A DNA stretch of 64,000 bases from Hymenopellis radicata. Taxonomy: Eukaryota > Basidiomycota > Agaricomycetes > Agaricales > Physalacriaceae. The translations under genes and the position numbers were made by a program. The stretch's first letter is position 1; the number at the start of each line of letters is the position of its first letter. This document shows, in pieces, positions 47,620 to 59,505 of this stretch. The notes under the pieces were generated by a model, which did no database searches, was not told the DNA's origin, and saw only the letters and a program-made list of their open reading frames with translations. The stretch covers positions 1-64,000 of the forward strand of contig JADNRX010000111.1 in the NCBI GenBank assembly GCA_015501595.1, written 5' to 3'.

Positions 47620-49189
47620 CTACATAAAAGTCGGAATCAACCTCCACATGATTCCCTTCATGTACAGACGTACCATAATCTGGCTCCCAATGCGTTCCAA
47701 CATCATCAGACCACCAAATACCGCAGCACGAGGTGTCACGGATGCGAGAACGTACAGCGCCGGGCGAGCGCCTAGTACGAGCGGTGCAAGGGCAGTGCCA
47801 AACAAGATATACCAATAATTCAGTATCACAGCACCGTAGGTAATGATATCGCAAAGAAGACTGCCCAAGGCCGATAACCATATGTACCAGTATTCATTGT
47901 AAGCGTTCGTCCCCCCCCGCTTGTAGTCGTAGATGTACAGTCCAGCTAACGATGAATTAAGGCATGCAGGAAGGGAGGGACGAAGGGGACGGAGTGTACC
48001 TAGTATGACGAGGCAGGGTATGGAGAGTAAAAGCAAGAGCAGCAACGGCGGGTCAGCGGAGGGTTGGTGGATCACCATCCAGATGTGCATTCGCGTGTAG
48101 GAGAAGGACTAAAGAGAGGAGTCAAAAAAGCCCTAAGAGGACATGGAACCGTCATACGCGTGTCACGGAATGGAGGAAGAGCGCGCCACCGAGCAGCGCC
48201 CTTCGTCCTCCGTCCGCCAGACAGGATAGAGGGGACATGATATCTTGTAGAATGGCTCTGACGTCGAGGCTGTGATTGGCGGGCTCATGGTGGTCCCGGG
48301 GGAGCAGTAATTGAACGGCGATGATGTTGAAGGTGGCAAAAAGGATGAGCGGAGTCATATATCCATGTACCAGACCTATTTCGGGTACACGAGAGATAAC
48401 CTGGCTCAATATTATCTCACGAGAAAAGAACGTGAGATGTGGAAGAAGATAGAAGAACGTACCGAAGGCGCACAAATTTCCGTGGCGAACTCTACGATCA
48501 TAAGAATGGAGAATATTGCAAATCTGCAGTTCTGTGAGGTTTTGAGAGACGCGACATCTAACGAGAGAACCACACCTCGGCACGGGTAATCTAATGCACT
48601 CCGATACCTTTCTAAAAATTCCGTCAGAACCAATCACATATGACTCGACGGGAGCACGCACGCGTATATCAAGCTCCCAAAGACGATACGTCCGCCAAAC
48701 AAATCCAACACCAGAAATGCGGCGACTGAATGGGGCGCGAGCTGCATAGCAATCAACCTAGAAAATCATCCATGAGCCAGATGCCGATCCCAAGGAGTCT
48801 TGTTTACACACGATATGAGCTGGCCGACGAGAATGAGCACCATGGCTGTCTTTGCAAAGTGGAGCCACAGTCCGACGGTGAATAGCCAAAGCCAGGGAAG
48901 AAAGGCTGGAAAGAGGGATTCAGCGCGTGGTGCACGGGAGGGAATTCGACACATACGAGCTTCTTCAAATGCCGGATAACTCAGTTTAACGAGGATAGAG
49001 TGCTATTCGTTGTTTTGTCAAGAATGGCGCGGCGGGATGACGCTTACTGCTTACCTGCAGCGAGAACAGCGTGTACGCGGCTAACAATCTGAAATGATCC
49101 GCTATTGCACTCCCAGGCGATTCATGTTCGCCGTGAATCCCTTCTGTGCGAACAAGAAGAGGCGTCGTTTCTGAATGGTGGTCCTGCAT
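47620..49189 (-). CDS. Multi-pass membrane protein of unknown function
   Basis: Minus strand. The start exon from 49189 encodes MQDHHSETTPLLVRTEGIHG and so on. Later exons carry hydrophobic segments: WLFTVGLWLHFAKTAMVLIL; VAAFLVLDLFGG; FAIFSILMIVEFATEICAPS; PLILFATFNIIAVQLLL; LLLLLLLSIPCLVILAGLYI; LGSLLCDIITYGAVILNYWY; ALAPLVLGARPALYVLASV. The last two junctions (GT at 48149, and VIL|AGLYIYDYK across the intron ending near 47948) are clean. The splicing of exons 1-2 and the middle is not fully resolved. Roughly eight membrane spans are expected. The sequence does not match STE3 receptors or a transporter family I can name. Proximity to the PKS-P450 pair could mean a cluster transporter, but nothing in the sequence shows this. 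Confidence 0.55.
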
Positions 49190-50225
49190 GAGAGTAGTAA
49201 GGAAGAAAGAGCTCTATGCGGTATACTTACCGAGACACAGTGATCAGTGATGAATGATGAACGACCTGACGACCTTGACGGCATCCCGACCCCAAGGGTG
49301 CATGGGACTTGATTCAGTGGTGTTGTTCTGTGAACCAGGTCAAACGAGACCAGCTGAAAGGTAGACCAGGTCCCAGGATCCAAGCGAGCCGGAAGAAGAG
49401 CAGCTAGGGATACGGAAGATAGCCCGGTTCAAACGAATAAGTAGAAGTATGGAGAGGAGCTACGTCAAATGAGAGCCAGGCAAGAGACGGAAAACCGGTC
49501 GGTCTGAACAAAGGCATAGAACGACCTTATCGGAGTTTGAATGTTAGGTATCGGACCAGCAACTAAAGCTCCCTCTACGAGCTTGCTAAGAGCTGCTCGC
49601 ACTGACATGTTTCCAGTCTGACAACAAAATGAGGCTCCCAAGTCGACAGCGAAATCCGGATTGGCGTACAAGACATCTTTTTCAGGCTGGAGAGGTAAAG
49701 TCGAGTTGAACCAAGAGAGGTAAGTAAAGGAGTCGACAACCCGAGCATACGACAAGGCATGAGGCTTGGACGGCTCAGGCATTTGAGATTCACTTTCTTG
49801 TCACTCGGAGCGGGAAGAAGGGTCTGTGGCCATTGTTTGTGCATAGTTGGATCCGAGGTCAATGATACATACGCTCGCTTCTTTTCATCTCGCATCGATG
49901 GAGCGCCGGACGGCGCAACGACAACTGTCGACTCTTGATTCTCGTGCTTTAGTTCCTGGGCCTATTTCTTCAACATGGAGCGATTCTGTTGCCTCAAGGC
50001 GACTATTTTCAGCCTTCTTATCGTATAGAAGAAAGCGTCGTATTTAATTCTTCGCTAAAGTGTCCGACTCTGAAAGAAGCCTATAATCTGTGCCGATGCT
50101 ACGCCGATGACACGAGCACGTTGCATTTGGAAGCAGCACTATAAATACGGCGGCGCTTCTTTCTGGGATCCTACGCGTTTCTTTAGAACCACCACATTCC
50201 TATCCCCCACTAGCTATCTCCTGCT
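49190..50225. other. Mostly intergenic; one possible small frame
   Basis: A 105-codon minus-strand frame (49782-49465) has protein-like composition (VDSFTYLSWFNSTLPLQP, then ALVAGPIPNIQTPIRSF). No ATG context, splice chain or motif confirms it. A TATA box (CTATAAATA, 50139-50147) serves the next plus-strand gene. Confidence 0.35.
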
Positions 50226-51461
50226 ATGAAGCTCTCGTCTAGCTCATCGCTCATCTTCGCTACGCTCGCCATCTCGTCGTCGTCGTCCAGTCTCGCGGCA
50301 CCGACGGGCGACGGCGATATGCTCTCTGCGTCGTCGAGCAATCACCATATCGCGTCTCGCCGTGGGTCGTTCTCCGTTTCTAGGTCGGAGGCGGAGCATT
50401 TTGCTCAGGCCAAGGTGGAGGAAAGCCAAGTAGAGGAGGCTGAGGACGACGGTACGTGTTTTTCCATGGGCGATTTGGATCTACCTGACGTGATATCTGC
50501 AGACAAGGACGCACGGATGCTTGACAAACGTGCCAACAAGTGTCTCGGTCAAGTCGTAGGATGTGTACCCCTTGTTAGCAATATCTTACCGATACTAGCC
50601 CCACTCGACCCTTTCCTTGATCCCATTCTCTGCCCCCTTGTCCCAGTCGTCGGTGGTCTGCTAGGCTGTGGTCAAGGGACCAGCGCCGAGTCTGTCGAGT
50701 CGTACGAGGCATCCGACGACTTTGCTATCCAGCAGGTGGCTGCCCAGGTCGCCAGTATCGCGTCGTCGCTTTCGAGCGCTCGCGCCTCTGCCCCTACAGG
50801 TGCTACCTCGCCAACGGTGGCACCACCTGCGCCTCCGAATACACCGAACCCTCCGCAGGCTGCCTCTCTCGTCGCGCCTCCTCCTGTCAGTCCCGATGAC
50901 GTGCCCAACCAAGCACCGTCGCCTGCTCATGACGTCGCCGCTGTTCCCGCCGATAAGGCTCACGATGTCTCAGATAGCACACCAGTTGCTCCAGGCGATG
51001 GAAAGATACCCGATGTTAACGGAGCGCCTTCCCCCGATGTTCCTTCCGACCAGCCGCCTGCCGCCGTCGTCGGTAATGCTCCCGTATCTCCTCCGTCCCC
51101 AGCAGCACCTCCCGCTCGTGGCCGTCGCTCTCGCCGCATGTTTCCTGGACACACCCGTCGCGCACCTCCCCCTCCTTCGACTGCTTCTGAATCTACGGGT
51201 AATCAGTCTGAAGCACCACTTCCAAACCCACCAATCACGCCCTCTGATGCGCCGCAACAGCCTGTAGCAGCCACCTCATCTGTATCCGACTCTTCGTCGA
51301 CGTCGTCTGCTCCTCCTGCCCAGGATACAGCCAAGGTTCAAGAGCCTGCCGCTGCGCAGGACGCTGATGAGGATGGTTCCACTTCTGGAAATGACGATGA
51401 ACAGGAGGGCGGAGATGGGGAAGATGATGCTGATGAGAGTTCTACTACCCTAAGAGGATGA
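50226..51461 (+). CDS. Secreted Pro/Ser-rich protein with Kex2 site (394 aa)
   Basis: Exons 50226-50451 and 50503-51461 flank a 51-nt intron with GTACGT donor and a CTGAC branch site. The intron is in frame and easily mistaken for coding. The product has a signal peptide (MKLSSSSSLIFATLAISSSS, cut near LAAP). A Kex2-type LDKR site precedes a short hydrophobic domain with four Cys (NKCLGQVVGCVPLVSNILPI ... LCPLVP ... GLLGCGQG). After that come about 200 residues rich in Pro, Ala, Ser and Val, a basic patch (RGRRSRRMFPGHTRR) and an acidic Asp/Glu tail. Processing would release the Cys domain plus tail. The four-Cys hydrophobic core recalls small secreted, surface-active proteins but lacks the eight-Cys hydrophobin pattern. 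Function unknown; a TATA box lies about 80 bp upstream. Confidence 0.75.
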   Translation: MKLSSSSSLIFATLAISSSSSSLAAPTGDGDMLSASSSNHHIASRRGSFSVSRSEAEHFAQAKVEESQVEEAEDDGTCFSMGDLDLPDVISADKDARMLDKRANKCLGQVVGCVPLVSNILPILAPLDPFLDPILCPLVPVVGGLLGCGQGTSAESVESYEASDDFAIQQVAAQVASIASSLSSARASAPTGATSPTVAPPAPPNTPNPPQAASLVAPPPVSPDDVPNQAPSPAHDVAAVPADKAHDVSDSTPVAPGDGKIPDVNGAPSPDVPSDQPPAAVVGNAPVSPPSPAAPPARGRRSRRMFPGHTRRAPPPPSTASESTGNQSEAPLPNPPITPSDAPQQPVAATSSVSDSSSTSSAPPAQDTAKVQEPAAAQDADEDGSTSGNDDEQEGGDGEDDADESSTTLRG

Positions 51462-51960
51462 TTGACGTTGCCGACGTTTTGGGGATCTAGATCTATAGTA
51501 CAGGCTTTGATGATACCACCTACGTTCGTTTTTGCACAGTTCTCGTTAAATTAGTCTACTTGATACGCATATAATCTCTGCTATAGTAATGCTAGTTCCC
51601 TTGTTTAAAAGTCGTGATAAGGGGTAGAAATTGCTCGACTACTGGAGTCAAGTCGTAATGACAATACGGATTGGCTGAAAGAACCTGAGCCTCTCTGTCC
51701 AAGTGGTAGACGTCTGTTGGGAGTTTTTGCGATTGTCCCCTTTTCTCTTTCTTGCTCATCGAGAGAAGCTGTTGCTCGACCTTTCATATGCCTTCGAACT
51801 GAAGAGACTCGGCAAGTTGGATATCTTCCACACGCGACCGAATGTTGCTAGATACGTCAACAGTGGGGAATGATGGCGATTGATATTGAAAAGAGACAAT
51901 AGCGCAACGGCGTGGAAGGAAATTCATTCGAATGTGTAGGAATTCTTTCCACGACAGACC
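51462..51960. other. 3' flank, no gene
   Basis: No supported feature up to the transposon target duplicate at 51961-51968. Confidence 0.5.
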
Positions 51961-51968
51961 CGACCAGG

Positions 51969-54068
51969 AGGCCCCGGGACACTCACGCCAATGTATGTCC
52001 CCAAAATCCGCTCAAAATCGGCCTCAAATCTGCAACTTTTCGAGCCTCAAATCTGCAAACGCGGACAGTGACTGTGACAAAATGTGACGTACACGTGATA
52101 TTTTGCCCCATTTTTGCATCCTAGAGGCGAAAATGTACCAATTTTGCCCCAGCAGCACGGAACCGTGTTTTTCACCGATAGAAGCGCGTTTTAGGGCTTC
52201 ATCCATCTCTTTCGAGCTTCTCAGCTCCAAACATCATTCGCGGGCCATCAACCCCAGTGAGAATTCCGTCGACATGGGGTGACATGGGGTGACAAACGTC
52301 GACATGTCACCCGAAGTCATCCCATGTCACCCTATATCTAAAAAGTGGCCGTAATTCCGACATGGGATGATATACGTCGACACACGGTGATAAATTTGCT
52401 GCCATAATATGGCCAGATTTCCTGCTATTCGGTATCACTGTATATCACTGTATATCACTATATGCCAGAATCTGATGACACGGAACAACATCCATAGACA
52501 ATGTACTAGTACAGGGTGGTACTCGATGCTACTCGATGGCATGCTATTACACGTTTGTTCCCTGCTCGCTCCTGCTACCCAAAATTGGCGCGACGCCAAT
52601 TGCTTGAAGTCTGCCTATGTGTGGACAGTGTGGTTGTGCGATGGAGACCCTTCTCCTAGGAACTTGTTAGAAATGGTCAAAATTAAAGAGCCGATTTGAC
52701 ATACCATCAGTATGTGGGCTGAGATAGACGAAGAGCGCAGTCAAGGCCTGAATATATGCGTGAGTAATGCGAGTGCGGGGCATCGGGAAGCAAGTACGAA
52801 CATTATTGTCCCACTTCTGCACCCGTCTAAACGTGTCGAGCAAATTTGGACGTCGCAATGCCTGTAAGCCGAGGCAACAAGTCAACGCGTATATGCGCGC
52901 TGTCGGTCTCGATTCTTCATAAAAAGTGGCTGCCTCCTGGGAGTATCAGTCGAGGTTGCAAAAGCAGTGCGCGTCTTACATCTACACCAACAGTCCCGCA
53001 CAGGGAGCCTACCGGACACTGTGACTTAACAATAGTGCGGGGAATAGGGAAGCATATACACACCAGTCTAGCATCGGTTGCTAGCCCCCTCCGGCCATGC
53101 AATCGCGTCGCAAGAATCTGCAAGTCGGGACGCTGGAATGGATGTTCGTAAGAAGCGCGTCGATGATGGCCACCGCTGTGTAAGCCACGCGTCATTGGTA
53201 TGTATTAGCATCAGAGCACCTGCCGCCGCATAACAGAGGAGGATATGAGGCATGTTATGCGAACGGCGTGGTAGGGCAAGCAATCTATGTGCCATCAGTA
53301 GAAGCGCGCACATTAGAACGAGTACGCACCGCTTCATCGTCAGTGGCCATGGCCAGGTTTAGCCCTAGCCCGACTCCGGCGCCGCCTCTTGCGATTCATA
53401 AGTCGGGGAGCGAGCGGGTACCTGCAGGCCTGGCATCGGTCCAGGCAACGAGGGAGCACCATGATCCGGACGAAGAGCGCGCAAATCAGTCGCTAGCCTC
53501 CACGTAGTCGTGTCGCATGAGTCTGCACACTGAGGTGGAGGTAGAAAGCAGCACAGTCACAGCGGAGAGGAGAGGACAGGGAAGATATGGTGGTACACGG
53601 AGAACATGGTGGTAGCAAGACAAGACGCGACGCAAGACGAAGGCAAGGACACGTCATCACGTCGGCTCCGAGTTGGTCGCGGACTCGAAGGAGTCGTAAA
53701 TCGAAAGAGTCGACGTGAATTCTAACTTAGAAAGAGCTTCCGACATGTTTTTAAAGTACAAACCATCGTTAAATCAAGTTGACATTCCCAAATTTAACGG
53801 TGGTGATGATAATTGTCACTCCATATCACTGTGTGTCGCTGCGTGCCATCAGATTTATGGCCAGTCACCAGGTGTCATCCCATGTCGACGGAATTCTCAC
53901 TGGGCATCAACGGCGGTCAGCGTCCATGATCCTCAAATCTGCTAACTTGGGACAGTGTTATCGAGTTTTGGGCCTCAAATCTGCTAAAATGGGACAGTGA
54001 AATCGATTTTTTCGCTCCCTCAAATCTGCTAAGTGGGGACACACATTGGCGTGAGTGTCCCGGGGCCT
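51969..54068. mobile_element. 2100-bp TIR transposon with 8-bp target duplication
   Basis: The terminal inverted repeats of about 34 bp begin AGGCCCCGGGACACTCACGC at both ends, with a single mismatch. The element is bounded by CGACCAGG direct repeats (51961-51968 and 54069-54076). Further inward, a second inverted pair shares CCCAGTGAGAATTCCGTCGA (about 52253-52280 against 53880-53905). CCTCAAATCTGC(T/A)AA words cluster at both subterminal regions. Eight-bp duplications occur in the hAT and Mutator superfamilies; the tip lacks the CAG-x-G start of typical hATs. No transposase is visible. The interior holds membrane-protein-like minus-strand stretches (CALLLMAHRLLALPRR, YAAAGALMLIHTND), so it may be a cargo-carrying non-autonomous element. 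Confidence 0.85.
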
Positions 54069-54076
54069 CGACCAGG

Positions 54077-55659
54077 AGTGTCTACTCCATTTGGCCCTTG
54101 CTTGACCTTCGTGCATGGCCTCCATACAATACACTAACTATGAACGTGACAAAAACGCCATTGACGACTACAGACGTCTCTACCGCTTGGACAGAGAGGC
54201 TCAGGTTCTTACAGTCTATTCGCGTTACTGGCGATGTGTCATCACGCCTTCACTCCAGTCGAACACTTCCTACGGACAGTGATCTCGCTTCTACTCGGCT
54301 GAAGAAGCTGAATGACTGAAGAGCTGTGGATTTTATATAGATCAACCAGGTGAAGACTTGTTTAAGTTTGGAGGCCCCCGCGCGTCAGTTGGGTTTCCGC
54401 CTTTACTTGACGTCGGCACGAAATGTGACCTTCGTGACTTTGCACAGTCTGAGTGAGCCTTCGCATCTTGTAGAACTGGAATCCTCGGGGATCTCGGACA
54501 TGTTGCTGTTGCAGCACATCATATTCACGCCATCTAGTACGATTGACATGGTGGCGAAATGTGTGCTGGAAAATATTCTACGAGGTTCCGTTGATCAGCC
54601 GGGAGGGTAGGTTTCGCAAGCTCTACCACAGGAATTATGGGTGCGTGGCAGCTCGAATATGATTTTTTGCGAGTCCGGCTTGTTTTTGTCGCTGGAATCA
54701 GTTAAGCTATGGGATGAGGAAGTTGATAGTGCTACAAACGAACCTGTACAATTAACGCCCGGCGCCGGTTCACTGCTGTCTAATGTCATGTTATGCGAGT
54801 AGGAGCTTAGAGTGCAGTGCTGTTGGAAGTTGTGAAGGAGTATTGTGCGTTGATTGCGAGCATCCATGGCATGAGGTTTGTGAGCCCGGCCGGCCTAGGT
54901 CGCAAAACATGAACAAATTCACGTCGCGGCGCCGTGTCCATGTCAGCCGTGGGATTTGAAGTCCTACATGGCATATTACTGAAAGCCTGTGCGTGTTATG
55001 GTTATTATGCGTCAAGGAGAAGAACGCTCATGTTGCATCTATAGTCCAAGATGTGAAGACCTCGCGTCCTTTTCTCGAGTAGAAGGCCGGCAACTGCGAG
55101 TATCCAGAAGGTGAATCGATCGAAGAACAATGTCGTCCAGTAGTTTGCAAGGTAAATCCCTAATGTCAGCTTTTAGGAAGCGCACGTCATGCGAGCGAAC
55201 GGGCAAGAAATACAACCTTCCAGAGAGATCGCGACAAGACAATCGTCGTCGACATTCTCGCACTGCCACCGGCCAAATCCGGTTTGGCTCTTACCATCAT
55301 GTCCGCAGCATGGATTTCAGTATGTTGACCCATATCCTGTATTGACTGCGACACTATCGTCGCCGTCCAGTCTGGTAGCATGTTCGTCTTCTGCTTCAAG
55401 ACGCTTATCTGCTTTGGAACAAGTGCTCATCGAACTTCTCATACACTATAATTCGGTTCTTTCAGGGGTCTATGAACGCTTTGTCTCTCACTCGGAGCTT
55501 GTTTGCTAGGTTCCTGTGGACTGATATAACCGGCGAACTGCTATGGCACCTTGCCGGTAATATCCACAGGTCTTTTTGTTTGTTTTCCAAGTTCTTGGGG
55601 TAGCTGCAGGCCAAAATAGCACGTTCTCGTGGTACTACATCCCCCTCTTGATCTGCAAT
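54077..55659. other. No gene recognised
   Basis: Short frames only. The 86-codon frame at 54350-54610 (SLEAPARQLGFRLYLTSARN and so on) might be a relic, without further support. Confidence 0.4.
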
Positions 55660-56830
55660 ACGGAATCGAAACACGTCCCAGCATATGCCCTCAAGCTTGC
55701 GAGTCCCATTCAAAATGCGCATGATCTTCCTCGTGCAATCTCACTTATCGTCTATCAGGCAACGTTGATCTTCGCTTTCACCTTCTTACCCTTACATCCA
55801 TCGGGCAAAGTGGGTCTCATCTGAGAACTTCGACTCGTTGCTATGTCTCGGCGGTTCTACAACGTACAATCCGACATCTCGAGATAAACGTCGAGGACCT
55901 GGTCCTTAGTCACCTAGGTCGGCGATTAACCTTCCACTTCCTAATTCACCACACGGACAGTCATACCTCGCATCCCTCCTCATAATATCGGCGCCAGGAT
56001 TCATGGATCGCCCAGGTTCGGTGTTTCCGCAGTGAATCAGCTTGCGACGCGGATTCACACCGATACCGGTACCTGCCGTTCTATGTTTTGAGCCATTCAA
56101 TGTAGGTGTCCAAAATAGATTGCTGGCTCCGTTCGCAACTCGAGTCAAAGGTGCCCTGGTCCGAATAGCAAGAACGAACACGGCGCAAAAGCGGAACACG
56201 GACGTGCCTAGTAGTCCTCGTAGCCTGAGTGCGTGTACGGCGTTTCTCGTGGCGATTCGTGGCCTACGTCTGTCCCCATGGTAAGTACATATATTGATGT
56301 TCAACGCATGGTAGCAGCGACGACGAGTTACCAGGGGAGCTTTGTCAATAGAGTTCCAGGACAGCATGGAACGACGCTACACAGGAAGGATGACTCGGAC
56401 AGAGTACATCGATTGCACTGTTCATGATCTAACTGAAGCCCTCGGGGACAGGCTTGCATGTTCGTCTAGAATGCTGATCGTCCAATGAAGACGCAGATAG
56501 AGGAGTAACCGCAGGGTGCTGATTGAAACTGAATGGATATCCGACTTTCCGAGTGTGATGATGCGAGAGTTTCATGCACGGCGAGTTCATGTGAATGGGG
56601 ACACATCGCTAGCGGTTCTAACTGGTCCCGCACGAAAGTACCGTTTGATTTACAAAAAGCTTCCTGAAGCTAACAAGGTGAGGACCGCTTCTTCGGCCGG
56701 AGGCGTGACCGACCCGCCCGAACCTGCCGACCTTGCAGATCCTTCTTCTATTCCTTCATGGCAATTACGCCGCCAGTAAATGGAGACTTGAGAGAATACA
56801 CTCTGGATTGATATGACCGCTGTTTTCTGT
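55660..56830. repeat. Duplicated relic unit, copy A
   Basis: It shares ordered blocks with 58335-59505: CGAAACACGTCCCAGC; GAGCCATTCA(A/G)TGTAGG followed by GTCCAAAATAGAT; GACGTGCCTAG; AGAGTTTCATGCAC; GACCGACCCGCCCGAACC; and ATGGAGACTTGA followed by AGAGAATACACTC. One part reads on the minus strand as FWTPTLNGSK in both copies. Neither copy keeps an intact frame, so this is a decayed duplicated gene of unknown family. Confidence 0.65.
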
Positions 56831-57019
56831 ACAACTATGGTAGGGCCTGACTTGGATGCCTCCATAGATATCCGGTAAACAAATACAAACTTGATGGATA
56901 ACTCGGCGATCCCGCCACCTCGACTCTCATCAACTTTGCTAAAATAAAATAAAAAGTCATGGAAATTTACTTCAACTACCCTCGGAAACGACTCAGAAAT
57001 TTTGAAGACCATTGATGCT

Positions 57020-57930
57020 CGCGTTCACCTTTTATTTTTTTGGCGCTCGCGGTCACGGTGAAAGTCACGTTTTCGTTGCGTTTTCGAGCCTTTGGATGAC
57101 GAGCCCCACATAGCAATGTATGCACATTCCCGTGGTGTGGTCGCGCGTTCAACGTGAAAACGAACTGCGCCGACCTTACCGCAATACTCACGACTCCGCC
57201 GACGATCTCGAGCCCACAGATGCGTTGTGCCGTCACACCTCCTCTCGCTCGCCGCGGCTCTACTTCTCGCCACAAGAGCCATCTCCTTTGACAGGATGTT
57301 CATTCCCACTTGTACCACTGGTACTCCTGCTCCTCGACCCCTGCGAGATCAGGCCAGGATTCCTTGGCAGTGTTGTCAATAAGGCCTTAATTAAGGCCTG
57401 AATTTTTGTTAAGCCCTTAACCTTAAGTTAAGCCTTAATTAAGGGCATTAATTAAGGGTATTATTAAGAGGGTATTCAACTTTTTTAAATTTTTTTTTCT
57501 TGTTAAGTTGTGGCTTGTCCCTGAGTCTAGAGTGCTTCTGATGTGAATGTGAAACTCTAGCAATGCTTTACCTATAGAAAAGGTTAATAAGAGCCTCAAA
57601 AGGTTCAGTTGAGCTTAGTAAGATGTCAGCTTGGGCTTTAGACCCAAGTTCAACATATGCTAACTATCTTCAGACTTAGTCAAGTTATGTTGTGCTTTAC
57701 AGAGCTTACACTCTGACTTGAAGCTGTGAGTTGGTCAGCAAGTCCTAGTATATACAGCACAGCCACTCAGGCACTTAAGTCTTATTAAGGGTTAAGATTT
57801 TTTATTATTATTATTAAGGCTTCCTTAATAACTTTTTTAAGGCCTTAATTTTACTTAACCCTTAACCCTTAATGACAACACTGTTCCTTGGAGGGCCGGG
57901 GGCGTGTCAGAATAATATTCAATAGTTTTG
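57020..57930 (+). pseudogene. C2H2 zinc-finger relic interrupted by a MITE
   Basis: Nucleotides 57095-57360 are a diverged copy of the zinc-finger gene at 62.9-63.3 kb. They contain the second finger's CTFPSCGRAFNVK start, but the frame is lost where the zinc-ligand His residues should follow (AACGAACTGCGCCGACCTTA in place of the ANMQRH codons). The first finger is absent. The copy continues after the MITE at 57884 with GGAGGGCCGGGGGCG and AGAATAA(T/C)ATTCAAT, matching the 3' end of the intact paralogue. Confidence 0.7.
57368..57883. mobile_element. hAT-like MITE, 516 bp
   Basis: Perfect 11-bp terminal inverted repeats (CAGTGTTGTCA ... TGACAACACTG) and an exact 8-bp target duplication TTCCTTGG (57360-57367 and 57884-57891) match hAT-superfamily rules. 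The subterminal parts are dense with TTAAGG/CCTTAA words, including the palindrome GGCCTTAATTAAGGCC, and can fold extensively. There is no coding capacity. The uninterrupted paralogous sequence at about 63.27 kb serves as an approximate empty site. Confidence 0.9.
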
Positions 57931-58334
57931 GCAGATTTGAGGTTCAGTACTTAGTAGTAGTAGTAGTATTACAGTCTGAGTTCCCTCGGGAACGGAATAC
58001 TTGATAGGTTGAAAACCTTCAAAATCTTGCGGATTTGATGCGCCGGAAAGGGTAATTTCCCAGGGTCGGAGAATTTACAACAACTTAGCATGACGCAACG
58101 ACGATTGTCTCATCCCCAATCCATAACCTTTTCGACCTTTGTCTCGTCGTCGCAGAGCTTTCGCCATTCGACGCGTGCTCCGGTTCGAACGTTTAGCATG
58201 CTCTTACGCTCCTCAAAATGCGGAACACCGAAATCTGGGTCCTTAGCTACAAGTCTTGATGAAAAGACGCTATAGGTCGTTCCTTTCCCGGTGCTACTAT
58301 GCAGCTTCTCATGGTACATCCTTCTTTATCTTCA

Positions 58335-59505
58335 GTAGGGATTCGAAACACGTCCCAGCGTACTCGATCAACGTATCCTCCTGTAACCACTTGCGAGACA
58401 CTTATGTCTCTCACGGCCTTCATGTTCTTACCCTTACACATGTCGGGCAAAGTGCATGTGTCAGCACTGCTTCGTTGCTATGTCTCAGCGCCTTTGCTCT
58501 AGGGAGTCATGTGAGACATCTCTGCATAATTTTCGAGGACTTCGTCCTTAAATACCTACTCTAGCGAAGGCGTGTGATTGACGTTCCACTTCCACCGTTC
58601 CATGGTATTGACTACACGGACAGCCGCGACTCGCATCCCTCATCGTCTCATGTTAAAGACGTCAACGCCAGCATTTGAGGTGGGCTACGAGTCTACGACG
58701 GAGCGCCCAGGTTCTGTGCGACTCGGATTCCATTCTATCTTTCGAGCCATTCAGTGTAGGTGTCCAAAATAGATCGTTCCCTTCACTCGAAACTCGAGTG
58801 AAAGGCGCCATGATCCGAATAGAATGCCAAAAGATTCCAACTGTACAAATGCTCAAAAGTGGAACAAGGACGTGCCTAGGGGTCCGCGTAGCCTGAGTGC
58901 ATGGGCGGCGCTTCTCGGTGCCATAGCGGCCTTCGTCTTGCCTGAAAGCAAAGCCAATGAATTTGAATGACGTCAAACTCTGAAACAGTACGCGGCGAGG
59001 CATGGTGAAGAACGTACACGAAGGACGTCTCGGGCAGAGAAGGGAGTCACAAGTATCAGCTACATGGCCCGTGAGTTAATTTGCGCTATCGAAGCAAAGG
59101 TTGTACGGCTCATCATTTTCTTGCCCAATGAACACGCAGGTAGGAGTAACCGCAAGGTTCAGTGGAACCAACCAAACGAACTTCCGACTTCGCGACTGAT
59201 GAGGAGAGAGTTTCATGCACTGTGAGTGCATGGCAATAGGGGCGTATGAACAGCGGCCCCATCTGTCCCCGAATGCAACACATACCTTTTGGTTTACAAA
59301 GCTAACGAGTCGAGGAACACTCTCATTCATTCAGCGGGTGGGGTCACCGACCCGCCCGAACCAGCCGACCTTGTTGATCACTTGCCTCCATCTCCTTATC
59401 GCCGAGTCGTTCTCCGAACCTTTCTCAACCATTATGCCGCCAGTACATGGAGACTTGATAGAGAATACACTCAGAATTGCTATGGCCGCTGTTCTGACTC
59501 TAGGA
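58335..59505. repeat. Duplicated relic unit, copy B
   Basis: Second copy of the unit at 55660-56830 (same block order). Copy B keeps GGVTDPPEPADLVD in a frame running 59289-59522, but upstream blocks are broken by stops. Confidence 0.65.

Noticed and set aside
47620..49189. Second STE3-type receptor
   Set aside because: The protein is polytopic, but the STE3 landmark blocks (CDI, RRAV, DIGCQP, FGF) are missing and the loop pattern differs.
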